Assembly (NCBI GenBank): GCA_033782935.1 | Contig: JAWQEG010000005.1 | Coordinates: 113,618-177,617, forward strand | DNA: 64,000 nt | From: Petrolisthes cinctipes | Taxonomy: Eukaryota; Arthropoda; Malacostraca; Decapoda; Porcellanidae | Reading direction: 5' to 3' | Part shown: positions 1 to 13,700 of the stretch, piece after piece | Layout of the letters: each line of letters opens with the position of its first letter | How positions within the stretch are numbered: the stretch's first letter is position 1 | Program-made: the position numbers and the translations under genes | The notes under the pieces: generated by a model | Database searches by the model: none | Told to the model about the DNA's origin: nothing | What the model saw: the letters and a program-made list of their open reading frames with translations, nothing else

Positions 1-543
1 ACAGGAAATATGTATACAAAAACTGTATCCCATGCCAACGACGGATTTGCCGTTCCCTTGGTCCGGACATATACAAGATTATTTTATGGGCAATTCACGC
101 AAAAAAGGAGTGGAAACGGTCGCTTGGAGCTCGACACGTTAGGGGAACTCACTTGATACCATATTGTTACTGTAATACTACAATATCACTATATACGTTA
201 ATTAAGGTAGAAGTGTATTATAAAGGCAGAACAATAGTAAAATGCGTGTTTTCCCCACCCGTCAACCCCCGATTCCCATCGTGCCCCCCGTGTTCCTATG
301 GGTATTGGGAATGGGGCATATCTCGAAAACGGGGCATTTGTGGAAGAAAAACCATAGAAGAAAAGTGTCTTAGAATGGTCCAAAATAGTGGGTAATGACA
401 GTAAAATATTTATTATACAGTAAGGTCCACTTCTGTACCTTTACCAAAAACTGTGATAACTTGTGTACAGGTTTAGATAAGGCTGTTGATAGATTGGGAC
501 AATAGTTGTTTAATGAAGTAATGACTTGATTTAATTTCTATAG
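1..543. other. RanBP1 intron with repeat fragment
   Basis: This is non-coding sequence upstream of the first visible RanBP1 exon. No earlier RanBP1 exon can be recognised here, so the N-terminal half of the gene lies to the left of the window. Bases about 300-410 resemble the arm of the foldback repeat seen at 10776-11645: they share a run reading 'catagaagaaaa', then 'cttagaatggtc', then 'agtgggtaatga'. Confidence 0.6.
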
Positions 544-727
544 GTGAGACTGTTAATGCGGCAGGACAAGACACTCAAGATCCGTGCTAACCACTACATC
601 ACCCCATTCATGGAGCTTAAGCCCAACTGTGACAGTGACCGTGCCTGGGTTTGGTCTGTGGTGGCTGACTTTGCAGATGAAGAGCCCAAACGTGAATGCC
701 TGGCAATTAAATTTGCCAATGCTGAGA
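544..727 (+). CDS. RanBP1: RanBP1 exon: Ran-binding domain core
   Basis: The exon follows a 'tatag' acceptor and reads from codon GTG (Val) in phase 0. It covers 61 codons plus one base and ends at a GTGAGT donor. It carries the conserved ANHYITP and WVW motifs that contact Ran. Confidence 0.9.
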
Positions 728-1233
728 GTGAGTATTACATTTATTTTCTCTGGTTGTTATTAACTTACCATCGAAATGCCCAGAGGCTCAGTTGAGTGTT
801 GGCAGCCTGGCAGGCCAATGAAAAGATACTTCATTGGTCACATGTGTTTTAAGTAATTGTACACATATTTCTCTTGTCAATCCAGTATGTAGTGTAGAAC
901 ATTATTATATCAGAAATGTCATGGGGGAACAGTAGCATATCAGGACTTTACCGGACATGTCTTTAAAGATTGCTGATTTCTGCTTTGTCCCCAGATGCAA
1001 GGGTGTTCAAGGAGGCATTCTATGATGCAAAGGGTTATGCCACACTGGAAGAAGTAAAGAGGAGGGAGGAGGAGAGAGAATTGCTGGAGGAGGAGGAGGA
1101 GGAGAGGTCTAAGGGGAAAATAGTGGAATTGGAGGAAGAAGATGACAAAAGCTCAAGCAAGGGTAATGCAACAGAAGAAGTAACAAAAGAGATGGAGAAA
1201 TTGGCAGTAAAGAAAGAAGATGCACAAGACTAA
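544..1233 (+). CDS. RanBP1: Ran-specific GTPase-activating protein RanBP1, C-terminal part (two exons)
   Basis: RanBP1 binds Ran-GTP in the cytoplasm and helps RanGAP trigger GTP hydrolysis, releasing cargo and importins after nuclear export. Two coding exons are visible: 544-727 and 995-1233, joined in phase 1 across an intron with GTGAGT donor and CCAG acceptor. The first encodes the core of the Ran-binding domain, with family motifs RLLMR, DKTLKI, ANHYITP, MELKPN, RAWVW and DFADE. The second starts in the F-K-E-A-F helix region and runs into a Glu-rich acidic tail, then a hydrophobic stretch ([10 protein letters not shown]) placed like the nuclear export signal of vertebrate RanBP1. It stops at TAA 1231-1233. 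The start codon and about the first 90 residues are outside the window. The acidic tail is richer in Glu than in the human protein as I recall it. The identification is very secure from motif order. Confidence 0.95.
995..1233 (+). CDS. RanBP1: RanBP1 terminal coding exon: acidic tail and export signal
   Basis: The acceptor is 'ccccag'. The split codon A|AT restores Asn, giving N-A-R-V-F-K-E-A-F, which aligns with the NAE-NAQKFK region of the family. It ends in D-A-Q-D followed by TAA. Confidence 0.92.
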
Positions 1234-1600
1234 TGGAGAGTGAAAAGATGCCATCCCCTCCATCACTCACTCTCTTCCCCACATCATCATCGCCGAGAAA
1301 ATGTTGAGCGTGTGATGTATTTCTTGTTGCCTTCGTGGCCGTGTTTGTTCTTCATATAGTTGCGTCTGTGTCACATTTACCCCTAGATGTTGCCCATTAT
1401 TTTTTATATAGTAATTAATCATTCCACTTGTTATATTCAGGTGTTGCAGCTAGATGCAGTCTGGGCCAGGGGTCTGTGCTGGTCATATCTGGCATAAACA
1501 CATTTGAATTAGACGAACATTGCACATCTTACATTAACCTTTGTTGCCTGGTACACATTCCTGGACCAGTGCCACATGCATCAATAAAATTTATGTATCA
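1234..1600 (+). other. RanBP1: RanBP1 3' UTR with poly(A) signal
   Basis: Non-coding sequence after the RanBP1 stop. A canonical AATAAA lies at 1583-1588, about 350 bases after the stop, and is the first good candidate poly(A) signal. The true cleavage site cannot be fixed from sequence alone. Confidence 0.5.
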
Positions 1601-4600
1601 ATTTTTATTTTTAAGTTGTATGGACGTAATGTGTATGGATACACAGGTACAGTATATGCAGTATATATTTTTTGAGATGGTGGTTAGAGACCAGAGACAA
1701 CCAGACAGAACCCCTGGTGTGGACTGCAAAAATTAGTTGTAATTTATGTCTTTCCGGAGGGCACGGGAAGGGTTACTTAGATATGACAGTTTCGTCAAAA
1801 TGATGTGCCTTGTCTAAGGTTCGTGCTTGTTGGAATGTCATCACGAATGGTTTTATTACTTGTGTGTGTCCTTGCGGTGTGAGTATTGGGTACATTGAGG
1901 CAGTGCATTTGCTGACAAAACAAAAATGCTTATATTTTTATTTAGTAGAATTAGGTAACCTACTTGCCCTGCAGAGAATTGGTAGATATCTGAAGCTGCA
2001 CCATGGTGGAGTGTAAGGTACTTTAGAGGTGGTATCACACCAGTATTAGTTATTGTTCATAAAAGTTTTCTTTGGCTGCTCTCTTTTGCCATAATTGACA
2101 GGAATATTAATATTTAAAAAGCTAACTTCCGTCATAAGAAATGCAGGCTGTGATACAGTCATGCCAGAAATATCTTAAGTAGCTTATTGAATTGTAATAA
2201 ATAATTAAAGAAGTGGTTAATACGGGCGAAGGTTCACTAGAATCCTTCTCCCACCTCAGTTATAAAGATTGTCACAGAAGTTGTAGGGAAAGTCAAGTTG
2301 CAGGTTTGCTGTACCTGTTGAACATCTGCCATAACTGAAGAAATTGATAAAGGTCACTAGAAATACTATTGTTGATAATATGGCAGCCAGATAATATGTA
2401 AATTACCCTCCACCATTGTACAGATTTATTCATGAGAGCTGCCAAGTAATTACTGAAGTAATGGAGCAAGGTCACGAACAATACTGCTTTTCTTTAAATT
2501 ATAGATATTTTAATTTTAAAGCTCGTACATGTTAACTGAGAAAATGACTTACGGTGTGATGCTGCCTTTATTAGGTGGTCAAGTTTGTGTGATGTGGATG
2601 TTGATTGGCTTGAGTGTATCCATGACCAACAAAATCCAGGCAGACAAGTGTACCCTGGTGGCATAGATGAGGTTAAGGTAGCAACCATACTTTATATACA
2701 TTTATGACTAAACAGTACTAATCATCCTCGACACGACACTTTTTAAGAAAGCACTAATAAGTAATCCATTTAAAGAAGCACTAGTAATTAATCCACCTTT
2801 TCATTGATAATTGAGGGAAATCATGATGTACATTAGGTATGTGGTGGTATGGCTGTTCCTCTTGCCATCCGTCATGTATACACCACCTGATGCATTTTCT
2901 CATGAGTGTTGAATTAACAGTTCTTCATTGCCTGTGTGCTAATCCCTTCATTCTCCACTCCGGATACTTTAGACAGGTAATGGTGCTTTTCAGTGATCTT
3001 TTCCTTGCTTATCTGGACACTTTTTCCCAGTATTTTTTTCTTTTTTCAATGTTTAGCTTAGCTTACTTCTATACATTATAAGCTTTTACTAAATAATCTT
3101 CGGCTGTGGTTATGGTCTGAAAATGTAGGATCATATGGTTGATGCCACTGGCCTAGCGAATGTTTCCTACTGTCGAATCATAGCATATTTCATGAGGTTT
3201 TGTCATGATTACTTTGGTACTAAGTGTCTGCTCAGAATTGTGGGACTAAGGGAGGGATTAAGTGTCCAGCCTTGAGACTACAGAATTTAATAGCCTATTC
3301 CTAAAATGATCTGAGAATAACAACTTCAATTATATGAGCTTCTGGCTAGTTTTCTCAAGGCTGACCCTTCTGATACGATTATATCCGATTAGGTTGACCC
3401 TGGGTGAAGGAGGCCAAGGAGGTCACAAAACTCATGGCTAAAGCAAATTGAGAAGAGACTTAATTGGAGGGGTCCCAAGAGATGACACCAAAAGCTGTTT
3501 CCAGCTGCTGATTATGATGAAATTTTATGGAGTGAAGACTGATATGTTATTTCAATGTTAGAGTGGGTGATTGAGGACTGAAAAAATGAGATAAGCAAAT
3601 GAATGCGAGAAGAACCAAGGAAATGAAAATTTACTATTGGGGGGGGGGGGGCAGGTGAATGAATGACTGAATGATTTGGTTTCAACCTAATGGGCCTGGG
3701 CCCCAGCCTTCATAAGGTTGGAGGTATAATATTGACATTTAAACAGGAAGAGAGGAGAAACAAGAAGCACAAAGGAAAAAGAAGGAAAGGGGAGTCAGAG
3801 ATGAGCTGAGAGGGACTGACTCGGGACCAGAAGGGTGTTAAAATTCCTTTTAGTATAGCCCACCTCTTGGCAAGCAATATGGGGAGGGGAGGCAAAAGGA
3901 AAAGAATGGTTGCAAGTAATATGGGAGAACCGAGTGAGAGGTAAGAAGAAAGTTGTTGATTGGACAGTAAGAACTTTCGTTTGGCATATTGTTCTCTGTT
4001 GGTACTTTGTTATGATGACAGCTGAGGGACATGAATCACCACCCAAAATTGTTGGGAAAAAAAGTTAAATTCCAATTTATATTGCTTTCACATTTGATGC
4101 CAGTTATTACATGAAGTGTAGTCGGGACCACTGTGCATTATTCATTGTCATGGGTACCAAGTCTTTAAATCTTCATATTTAATGCAGCATAAAAAGTGTA
4201 CAGTCCAAGTATGGTCTTGTGTGTCATCAGTACAAATTATTAACGATGAGTGAGTCACAATATTTTTAAAGTATGATTCCATTACTTCTTTGATGTGCAT
4301 TTGTGTGGTGTGTGGTATAAGCTTGTTGGTTTGCATGTGTGTCTGTAAATAGAAGAGGTGTGTCCGTGTAGTACAGATAACATGATCCCTTGTGTAAAGT
4401 CCCCCCACTGTTGACCCCTGGCCATTCTAATACTTGTTGTGGTGTGGAGTTGAAGAGTGATAGGGTATGTTAAAATAAAATTGGTGCCTTTTGGTTGTGT
4501 CTGACCCTTTACTTTTTCACAGAATTTTTTGATGACAATTAGCTAGATTGCAGGGAGGCACTTGTTACTGAATACTGTAATTATGAGATTTGAAAATTAT

Positions 4601-7600
4601 ATGAAATTTTTAAGGAGTTATTGATGTCACTTACAATTATCACCATTGCACAGCCACTGTACTTATATACCTTTTTTGTAATATGGGTCACGTGCAGAAA
4701 AAAGTCATAGGGTAGCCAGTGACTGAACCAGTACAATGTCTCAAGATGATACAGGAGCCATGTGTACTAGTTCTTATCACTCAACCTTTGATTTTCTCTG
4801 AGTATGGATTTTAGTCTTGTAACAATCTCCCAGCATAATGTACTAGTAATGAAGAAAGTCATCAAGGTAAGCCATCCCTCTCAGAGGTATAAGCTTGAAT
4901 GTGATCATTTAAACCTCAATGCAAACTATAAAGATAATGTAATATTATTTTCACTTTTCTGTTGTATGCCTGATGGAATACTATACTGTATGGTTGTTGT
5001 TCTTGCATCCTAGCAATGTATACAAGGAATATATAAAGGAATTAGCTGTTTGACCTGCTGTAATAGAAAGATTCTGTAAGTTCTTAAATTTTCTGTTAAT
5101 TTGCAAGCTTTGGATGGAGGTGGTACCAATTACAAGTCTTTGCTCACTGATAATGTTAACTGATGAGTAGATGCTACATGGAATTTCTGAAAGTGTGTGT
5201 TTACAGTGTCTAAACTTTGCTCATGTAAAAGGGAAAGTCTATGTGATATTTATAGATTTGTGAACTTGTTATTGTCTACATTTTGTACACTATCCCCAAA
5301 AGTATCTTTTAAAAAATGTGCAGGACAGTGATAATGGATGCTGCTATTTGGCACACATTGATTGAGGGTAGCAACAAGTGATAACCCTATATGCCAATAC
5401 ATCTACAGTACTGTGAAGCTGTGCCATTCACCTAGAGAAGCACTAAATTATCTACAATCCGACGCTTGAATTTTTACCCATATGTTATAAAATCATAGAT
5501 AAATGGTTGAAATTGTCCAACAGGCAAGCATTAAATTATTATCTTTTGCACCTTCGGGCCAGTTGTGATTGTGATCAGGAGACATTTGTGTTGGATATTT
5601 CCTTCCTGTTCTTTCATGATCTGTATTGTCACTCATAACCTTAACATAGCAACTCAGCCTTTATTGATAAAATATTTGTCAGGATGCATTTAGCTCAGTA
5701 TAATACGATTAAATATGTTATAATTTTTAACACAAATTTAAACATTATGGACTGGTTACCAATTACATATCAAAGGATTTCTTCATTTATCTGGTGGTGC
5801 AGCTTTGTATGATATCAGTAATGCCCAAGATGGTTACCACACTTACTGAGGCAGCAAGTAGTCAATATGGTTCATAAGCCATCCTTTGCACCACACATTC
5901 AAAATACTTTTGGATGCTAGTGTACAGATCAATCATGTCATATTTGGAATAACAGTATCATACCATCATTGCCCCACCAGCTGCAGTCAGCAGCTGAACC
6001 ATGAGTCATTTTTTTATATATTTATATTTTTGGATGAGAGGGGGCAAAGTGGTAGAGGGTCAGTATTGTACTGCTTGTGGTTGAGGTAGGCAGAGGACAA
6101 AGATGTCTTTGAATTGGAGGCTACACATTGCTCCAAAATGTGCCACAAAACTGCATCTATACATTACTCAGGTTGTCTGGCATGTGGGATGATTTTGAGG
6201 TTGCAGGTGCCTCCTATTTCTTTGCAAGGTTTTGTCCCCAACAAATGGCTCTTTCACCACTAAGGGCCAGTTACATATCTGTAGTTTGAGAGACCTTAAG
6301 AATGCTAAACTGACATGTATCAAGTGTCAAGCAAAAATTTATTTTTAGGATGAGATGCATCATAAAAGACCACTTTTGGAGCCAGTAGAAACAGTATTTT
6401 TATCTTGCTTCATAATTTTATGACATCTCTGACATATTTTCCGTAATCTCTTCAGTTGGTGTTGACTTTGTTCTGTGTTCACAGTTCTACATCAAATTTA
6501 AATGCTGTCAATGCTGTAAGTATCAGTTTCAGAATGTCTTTAATTTGATATTTTATAGGCAATGCTTTTATACAGTTGGATGCACCTCACTGGGTCAGTG
6601 TTATCAACCACATACAGATAAATCTTTCATGGTACACAAACATGGCATCACTGTATACCACATAGCAAGACTACCATTGGCTCCTCTAGTACCTAGCCCC
6701 AGAGAATTTTCTGAGTATATAACCATAGAACACAAATTTAAGAGAGTGTCTGTTCTTGAAATTTTTGTTGAGACATGGCAACAGCATGTATATGAACAAA
6801 ATATAAGGTAGTCGTATGAGCAAGCTAGTACAAAATCTTTGTACCGTAATATGTAAACTAGATATTATACTGGCACTCAGGTTTAAACAAATACTTAGTT
6901 GTCTTGTCCCACATTACAACAGTCACTGTTCCAGAGATTTGTGTATCCAGCTGTACATGCACATGCCATTCACATCGCATCAATTCGCCCCCATGTTGTC
7001 AAAGGATCTGCAAACATTTGTACATACCACTGATGCATTCATTATTCCTAGTGACTGGAGAGGTGTGTGGAACATGGTCAGTTTTACTGCTTCCCCTATT
7101 GTATTGGATATATAAGGAAATTGTACAATAACAATCATCCCAAGAGGTAATGATTTTTGCATATGTGTAGTTTTATACAGTACAGTATATATAAAATATA
7201 TAATAATGTGCCTAGGGGTTACATTCTGTGGAGTTTCTATAACATTTAGAAGTTATGTACTGTGTTGTGCTGCTTGATGATGCCAGCTAATTAACTATTA
7301 TGCCAATTAAGCACTTCTAAGAGAGGCCTCGCTTACAGTGGTGAGGTGTCATCACGGCTTCTCCCTTATAAGTGTTTAATTTGGCTGGTAGTTCATTGCA
7401 ACCTGTCGTTCTGCTTCTATATGCCAGTTAATGTGTATTATTCACTGTGATGTATGCTTTAGGAGTGGTGTACCCAGGGTTTATAGCTTGCTGTTATTCC
7501 CTTTTGCTTAGTACTCTTCCTCTATGTTATTTTGTTTCCTGCTCATTTTCCTCTTTTGTTTAACTTTCTCTGTTTCTCTCATCTTTGTTCAGGCTGTCCT

Positions 7601-10515
7601 TTTCCATCTCTCATTCTTTTATTGATTTTGCATACCCTTTCCTAGTTCACATATTTGATTATGGTCCTCTTTCTGTTATTTACACTGACCTTTTCATTCT
7701 TGTTTTATTCTCACTCTTCTTACTAATTTCATATTACAGGTATGTATTTTTACCTTTTAACCACCATAAAAGATCACTCTGTACGTAGAAGCATGTCTAC
7801 TGTAACTTGTCTTGTCTGTCTGTGTACAATATGCTGAACATTGTCCAAGGAATTTGCCAACACATCTTCATCTACTTTTGTATTATATTAATTTTCCCTT
7901 TCTGTTAGTGTACCAACATATCTATCTTCTTATCAGATAGCTATAGATAAGAGCATTTAACCACATTTTTAAAACTTTGCATATTGAGTTGAACATCACA
8001 CTTTCAAAGTATGGTGCTTCATTCTTTGGTTAAAGTTTCATGAGTGATAGAAGACTTGACATTGACTGTAGTCACTGTATATGTATTGACACTAATTCTT
8101 AGAGTTGCCTTTAAATATCGTCTATCTTGCCCTTCCTATGTCCAAACTCTACCTTTATTTTGCCCTGGAGGATAGGGGTGTGATAGCAGCATACGAGTAT
8201 ATAATGATAGTGTTGAATAATTCATTATACAGTTTAACTCTTCACATATGGTATATTATTACTGGAATCTTCAAACCTCTCTCCTAGTTTTGATTTAAGA
8301 TGTCTTTTCAGTATTCTAAGGAGTGATGGCAATTGTTGCACTATGAAGCCTCGGAGTTGTGCAATATGCTGTACCATAATACATGTATGTCTAACTTTTG
8401 AACCATTTGAATGTTATGTCTGCATATTTTTATGCATATAAAAAATACTTAAACTGGTTGGCAGAAGGGAATTAACGATTATACCAGTACCCTGGGCATA
8501 ACTAATGAGGTATGTAGTGGAGTGTGGTAAAAGGATATGACAGAAGTGTGAAGTTTTGTTGAATGAGGAGTTCCCCTGCCCATAAAAAATAGGGAAGTGG
8601 GGTCTTGATTATAATATTTTATGGAGAGAATACAACAGGTATGTTTGTTTCACGAGTTGATGGTGTGATTGAGTGTTTGTTGGAGTGTGGTTTAGTGGTC
8701 TTCAGAAGTGCAGTACTGTATTTTATTGGTATGAGATGCAATGGACTGTATTAATAACATTATTGTTATGTAAGACCTGGCCTTGTGTCTAGTTATGATT
8801 TTCTCCCATGATATTGGGCCCCTTTCTCACATCTATTTGTATACTATGTTGGCTTTTATTGATGTTCTCTTATTAATCTTTTCTCATCTTTGTTCCATAT
8901 GGTGTTAGTTTCATGTTACCAGATCATTATTGACTTTGATCATCCCTCTGATTTTGATTTCATAGGTTATGATCATTGTGATACTTGGTTTCCAGGAATA
9001 GTGTGAGGTGACTTGGTTTAGTAAATTAATCTTTTGTTCTTACTCCATACACTTCCACTCCTGTTCCACTTTTCCCTATTCCCCCCCCCCCCTTTTTTAC
9101 CTTGCCAGTATCATATCCAGTAAAGTTCCTTCCCAATTTCTCCTCTATTATTTCAGTTTGAAAATCTGTCTCACTTGTACTTCACATGTGTCTTGCTGTA
9201 TAAACCCTATCCCCCTCCCACCCAGTTTATTCATGTGTTCCTTGCTACTGTTCCACTTACTCTATAACTTTCCCTATCTATTTTGTTTAACATACTCACT
9301 CCAGTTTCCCTCTTATTGTTATATAATTTGTGTGTTTCCCTCTGCCAACCAGGATAACTAAAATTGCTTTAATGGAGGTATTACTGTAATAAGTACAGAT
9401 GGTGTATTATTTTACCAGTTTTAAAGGCTGTCATGTTAGTATGAAAGTTGAGTTCCTGGTCGAGACATTTGTCACAGCATTTGATGGTGCAGTAGTGTAA
9501 CTCCTTTACTTAGAATGCCTTAGCTATACTTTGTGGGCTGTATTATTTCTACATAAGTACCAGTTCAGTTATGTATACTTCGAGGTGTTGCAGTGAACAG
9601 CTGTATTTATGAAGTGCATGTTGCTTGGAGCTGTGATGTGGCAGGGTGTTTTATGTGGAGCCCATGCCCCTATAAAGGCATTAAAATTGTTTCACTCCCA
9701 TAAGGCATATGGAATTTTATAATTAACCTTTCTAAGTTTAAAAAATATTTGTCATAATGAACACAACATAAGTGAGCGAGAAAAGAGTGAAGATGGAGAA
9801 ACAAAGAAACAGTTTCAAGGGATGGAGGTTATGCAAGTAAGATGGAGAATGAATTTGGGTAGAACTTGATGAAGGAAAGTAATCTTCAAAGGGCTTGGGT
9901 AGTTTGGTGATGAAAATGTGGGCAATAATTGAGGGTATTCAAGTCTTTCAGGCGTAATAAGTCTGCGTAACTACACTTGCGAACTTGAAGCAGTAGCGAT
10001 GAGAATTCGTAAAGTATTTAAAGACTAAAAAAATTACGAAAGTAGAGTTCCTTAACTTTTGCTTAATTTTCTTTTTTGCAGCACTCAAAATGTTGCTTTT
10101 GTGTAGGTGTAAGAATTATTATACCTTCTGGAAAGAAGCTATTAATATAGACAGCATACTCGAATGCAAGATTTGTTGACATTGGGTAGTATTCATGTTC
10201 TTGGTGTAAATATGCCACTTTAAAACATAGCTAATGATAGTATAATCAAATTAATCGCATAACATAAAAGGAAGAGGAAAGTGGCTAATGAATGTTACAG
10301 TCGGGTGAAGTAATTGAAGTTATTTACGGTACTGTGAGTAACATTCAGTGATTATTCTTATATACAGCTGACTCTGAGAGGTTCCAACATCAAACGGAAG
10401 ATTGATTGATTTTCGGAGGAGGCGTCTCAGAAGTCAGAACAGAAATTACTTTTTAAATACTTTGACCGAGTGTGTGTGAGTGAGTGTATTTTGTTTTAGT
10501 GTGAAATTGTGAATA
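1601..10515. other. Intergenic region, no gene recognised
   Basis: About 8.9 kb between RanBP1 and the ASPHD2-like gene. The open frames here are short, AT-rich and show no family motif or credible splice partners. There are homopolymer runs (G at about 3641-3652, C at about 9081-9092). Part of the right end must be promoter and 5' UTR of the ASPHD2-like gene, but no TATA or initiator element could be fixed. Confidence 0.5.
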
Positions 10516-10734
10516 ATGATGGGTCTGAGGGAATGTTGCTCTACGTTCCTAGCTGCTCTTCCAAACCCATCTCTTCCACTCCTACACTCCTTCGTTCTGG
10601 GCACCGTGTTCTCAGCCATTATTCTATTCTATGTGTACTCCAAGGAAAGTAAACTGGGACTCAAGAAGACGATGAAACTGCTGATAAAGAACCTGTTTTA
10701 TGCCCTACCCTCTCCTTTACACCTGGAGAGTCAG
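10516..10734 (+). CDS. ASPHD2-like: ASPHD2-like exon 1: cytoplasmic tail and membrane anchor
   Basis: It encodes 73 residues in phase 0 and ends at donor GTCAGT. The N-terminus is short, followed by a hydrophobic stretch (FVLGTVFSAIILFYVY) and basic residues, consistent with a signal anchor. This is the least conserved part, so the exon rests on the start codon, the donor and the matching phase. Confidence 0.8.
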
Positions 10735-13700
10735 GTCAGTATCAACTGAGAATATAGTTGGTATTTATTGAAAGAATTACCGTTTTGTAGCAATGTTGCC
10801 AGATCCGGCTAGGTCCCAGTACTTTGGCCCGGTCATTTTCTGTACTTTACCACGGTTATTTCCCGGTAGTTTGCCCAGGTTAGGTCCCGGTAGTCTGCCC
10901 AGGTTAGGTCCCGGTAGTCTGATGCGGTCTAGGTTAGGTTAGGTCAGGTCAGGTAAGGTCTGGCTAATTTCAAAATGCCCCATTTGAATATGCCCTATCT
11001 TGGAAATGGGGCATTTGCGGAGAAAATGCCATAGAAGAAAATAGTCTTAGAATGGTCTAAATAAGTGGGTAATGAAGGTAGAAAAACCGTACCCAATAAC
11101 GGTAATTCATTCAATATTTACCATATAGTTTTGTTACATGTAAAACATTCCATATAGATTTTAAATTGGGGTAGAACCATTCAATTTTCTTTCGTATCTT
11201 TGAATTAAGAATATTAAATTGATGATAATTCACTATACAGTATTTTTAAAAGTTGCTACCATGTGATTTCGAAAATTGTACTACTGTATTACCATTCCTT
11301 ATATTTCCCCATTTATTACAACTTTTCGGTAATTATCTATTCTATTGCCATTTTCTATTACAATGTTTTTACCCTCTTTACCCACTAAATTATATCATTC
11401 TAAGACACGTTTCTTCTATGGCATTTTCTTCGGAAATAGGGAAATAGATAGGGCATTTTGAATTAGCCTGACCATACCTAACCTAAACTAGAGCACAGCA
11501 GACTACCGGGACCTAACCTGGGCAAACTGCCGGGACCTAACCTGGGCAAACTACTGGGAACTAACCATGGTAAAGTACCAGAACCTGACCGGGGCAAAAT
11601 ACTGGGACCTAGCCAGATCTGGCAACACTGCTACAAAATGGCAATAGTTTAGATAAATACTAACTTTTCTCTACCATTTCCCTTGCAAATGCATTATAAC
11701 ACTACTGTACTTTCCTTTTACATGTATAATGTACTACTGGTGTGTGTAATTTTTTGTTTTAAGACCATCAATGCTCTTAAGTACCTTAGGCTTTACATAC
11801 TCTGATTAGGACCAAAGAAAGCCTTGGATAGGACCGAGGGATGCCTCAGTTAGGACCAAAATATGCCTCAATCCAGGTAAGGTTGCACCAAGCATAGATT
11901 CTTAAAAATGGAAATCCTGAATCAAGTGTTTGCTAAAATTTGGCTTGGGTTTTCGATTTTTCAGCAAGCAATTATGTAATTGGAAAAAACTAGCCTAGTT
12001 TTAACACTCCAATGACTATATGCACCTACCATGGACCATGGCATCCTTTGGTCCTAACCTAATCAAACCTATGGTACTACCCAACTGGGCATCCATCAGT
12101 CCTAACCATGGCATATATATACATAGGGTCTATTACAGGGTTTCTATTACTATAATAATTTTATATTATATTACAATTATTATTACTTTCAAGGTCATCT
12201 ATTATATTACTATTACAGTACTCGTACTTAGTTATCTATTACTATTATTATTATTATATATTATTTGCAATAACACTAGTTACTAAACATGATAATCATT
12301 TTCATTACTGTTGGGAGGCTGTCCAAAGTATGCACAATTATGTCTAAATAATTTTATGTTTGGTAGGCCACTCTCCATTCAACACAATCTCCTATGATAT
12401 ACCTGACTCTTGGAGAGCAGTCAATAGATAACTAAACTCGTTAACAGTAGGCTGACAATCCATATATAATTTTTTGAATGACACATGAAGATTACATAAC
12501 TTAAAGTAAGTGTCTGACTTTGTAATAGGAAAGTAACATACTATTATCTATTACTTTGCCTTCTATTACTAATACAGCTATGATAGTTTTATATATTACT
12601 ATTACAGTTCTTAGGAAACCTTGTAATAGTCTATTACTATTGCATATTTTTATTACCCCGTGTCTGGTCACAAGTTTACACTGAATTCAGCCAATACTGT
12701 CTTTACCAAATTCAATCTTGGCTATAAATAGCCTTGCCAGGTATTTGTAGTTTCTGCTTTATTGTAACTTTTTTGGGATTGGTCGAGAAGTGCCGTAGGG
12801 GCAATGCAAGTAGCTAATAGAGCTTTAAGGGTTTATGATGATTTGCAGATTACCGGTATTTTACTTACCGGTGCTGTATTATAAACTCAAATTTTTTCTA
12901 TTTTTTGACTGCAGGTGTGCCACAACCCTGATTGTGTGAGGTGCCATAAGTATCAAGAGCTAATGGTACAGATGTCCTGCAGATGGAAAAAGGTCAAGGA
13001 GAAAAACCCCAAGCTGGAGTTGAAGCGAGTGAAGGAAGCAGTTCAGAATCTAGATCAAAAATCTAATCCACCAGAGGAAATAATGTCCAAGGAACAAAAA
13101 GATAAATATTTAGAAAAGAAAGAGAAAAAGAAACCCTCTTACCTAGAATTCCAAAAGCCAACTTTGTTCCACATGGACCTACCAGCCAACCCATACTGGA
13201 GTGACCTTGATGTATATGGGAGTGAGATAGAACTGCTAAAGCTTAACTTCCAGATAATTTTAAAGGAATTTAAGTATTTGTTTGAAGCCCTACAGAATGG
13301 ATATCATTCTGGATGGAAACTTAATGATATAGAGACTGGGCACTGGTGCATATTTCCACTACTGGATCAGGGCACAATTAATGAGGCCAACTGCAGCCGT
13401 TGCCCTAACACAGCAGCACTCCTGGGCTCCCTCCCTGCTTTGATGAAGGACTGTGTGTTTGGGAATGTTTGTTTCAGTGTCTTGTATCCAGATTCAATCA
13501 TCAAACCTCACTATGGACCCTCTAACATCAGGCTCCGATGTCATCTAGGTGAGTTGATATTATGAAATTTTTTATGCTTTTTGTAACTGTCTGTAGATTT
13601 TCACAAGTTTTGGAGAGATGGGACTTTTTGGTGAGAAATGCTCAACCATGGCAGAAGTTTGCTGCCTTGAACACTTGTTAGTACTTGTATTTTATCTAGC

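Noticed and set aside
9008..9361. Plus-strand hydrophobic open frame of 117 residues
   Set aside because: It is pyrimidine-rich sequence with a C-run and no credible start or motif; hydrophobicity follows from T-rich codons.
10920..10960. Possible telomere because of TTAGG-like runs
   Set aside because: The runs are only a few units long, interspersed, and part of a repeat family found inside genes.
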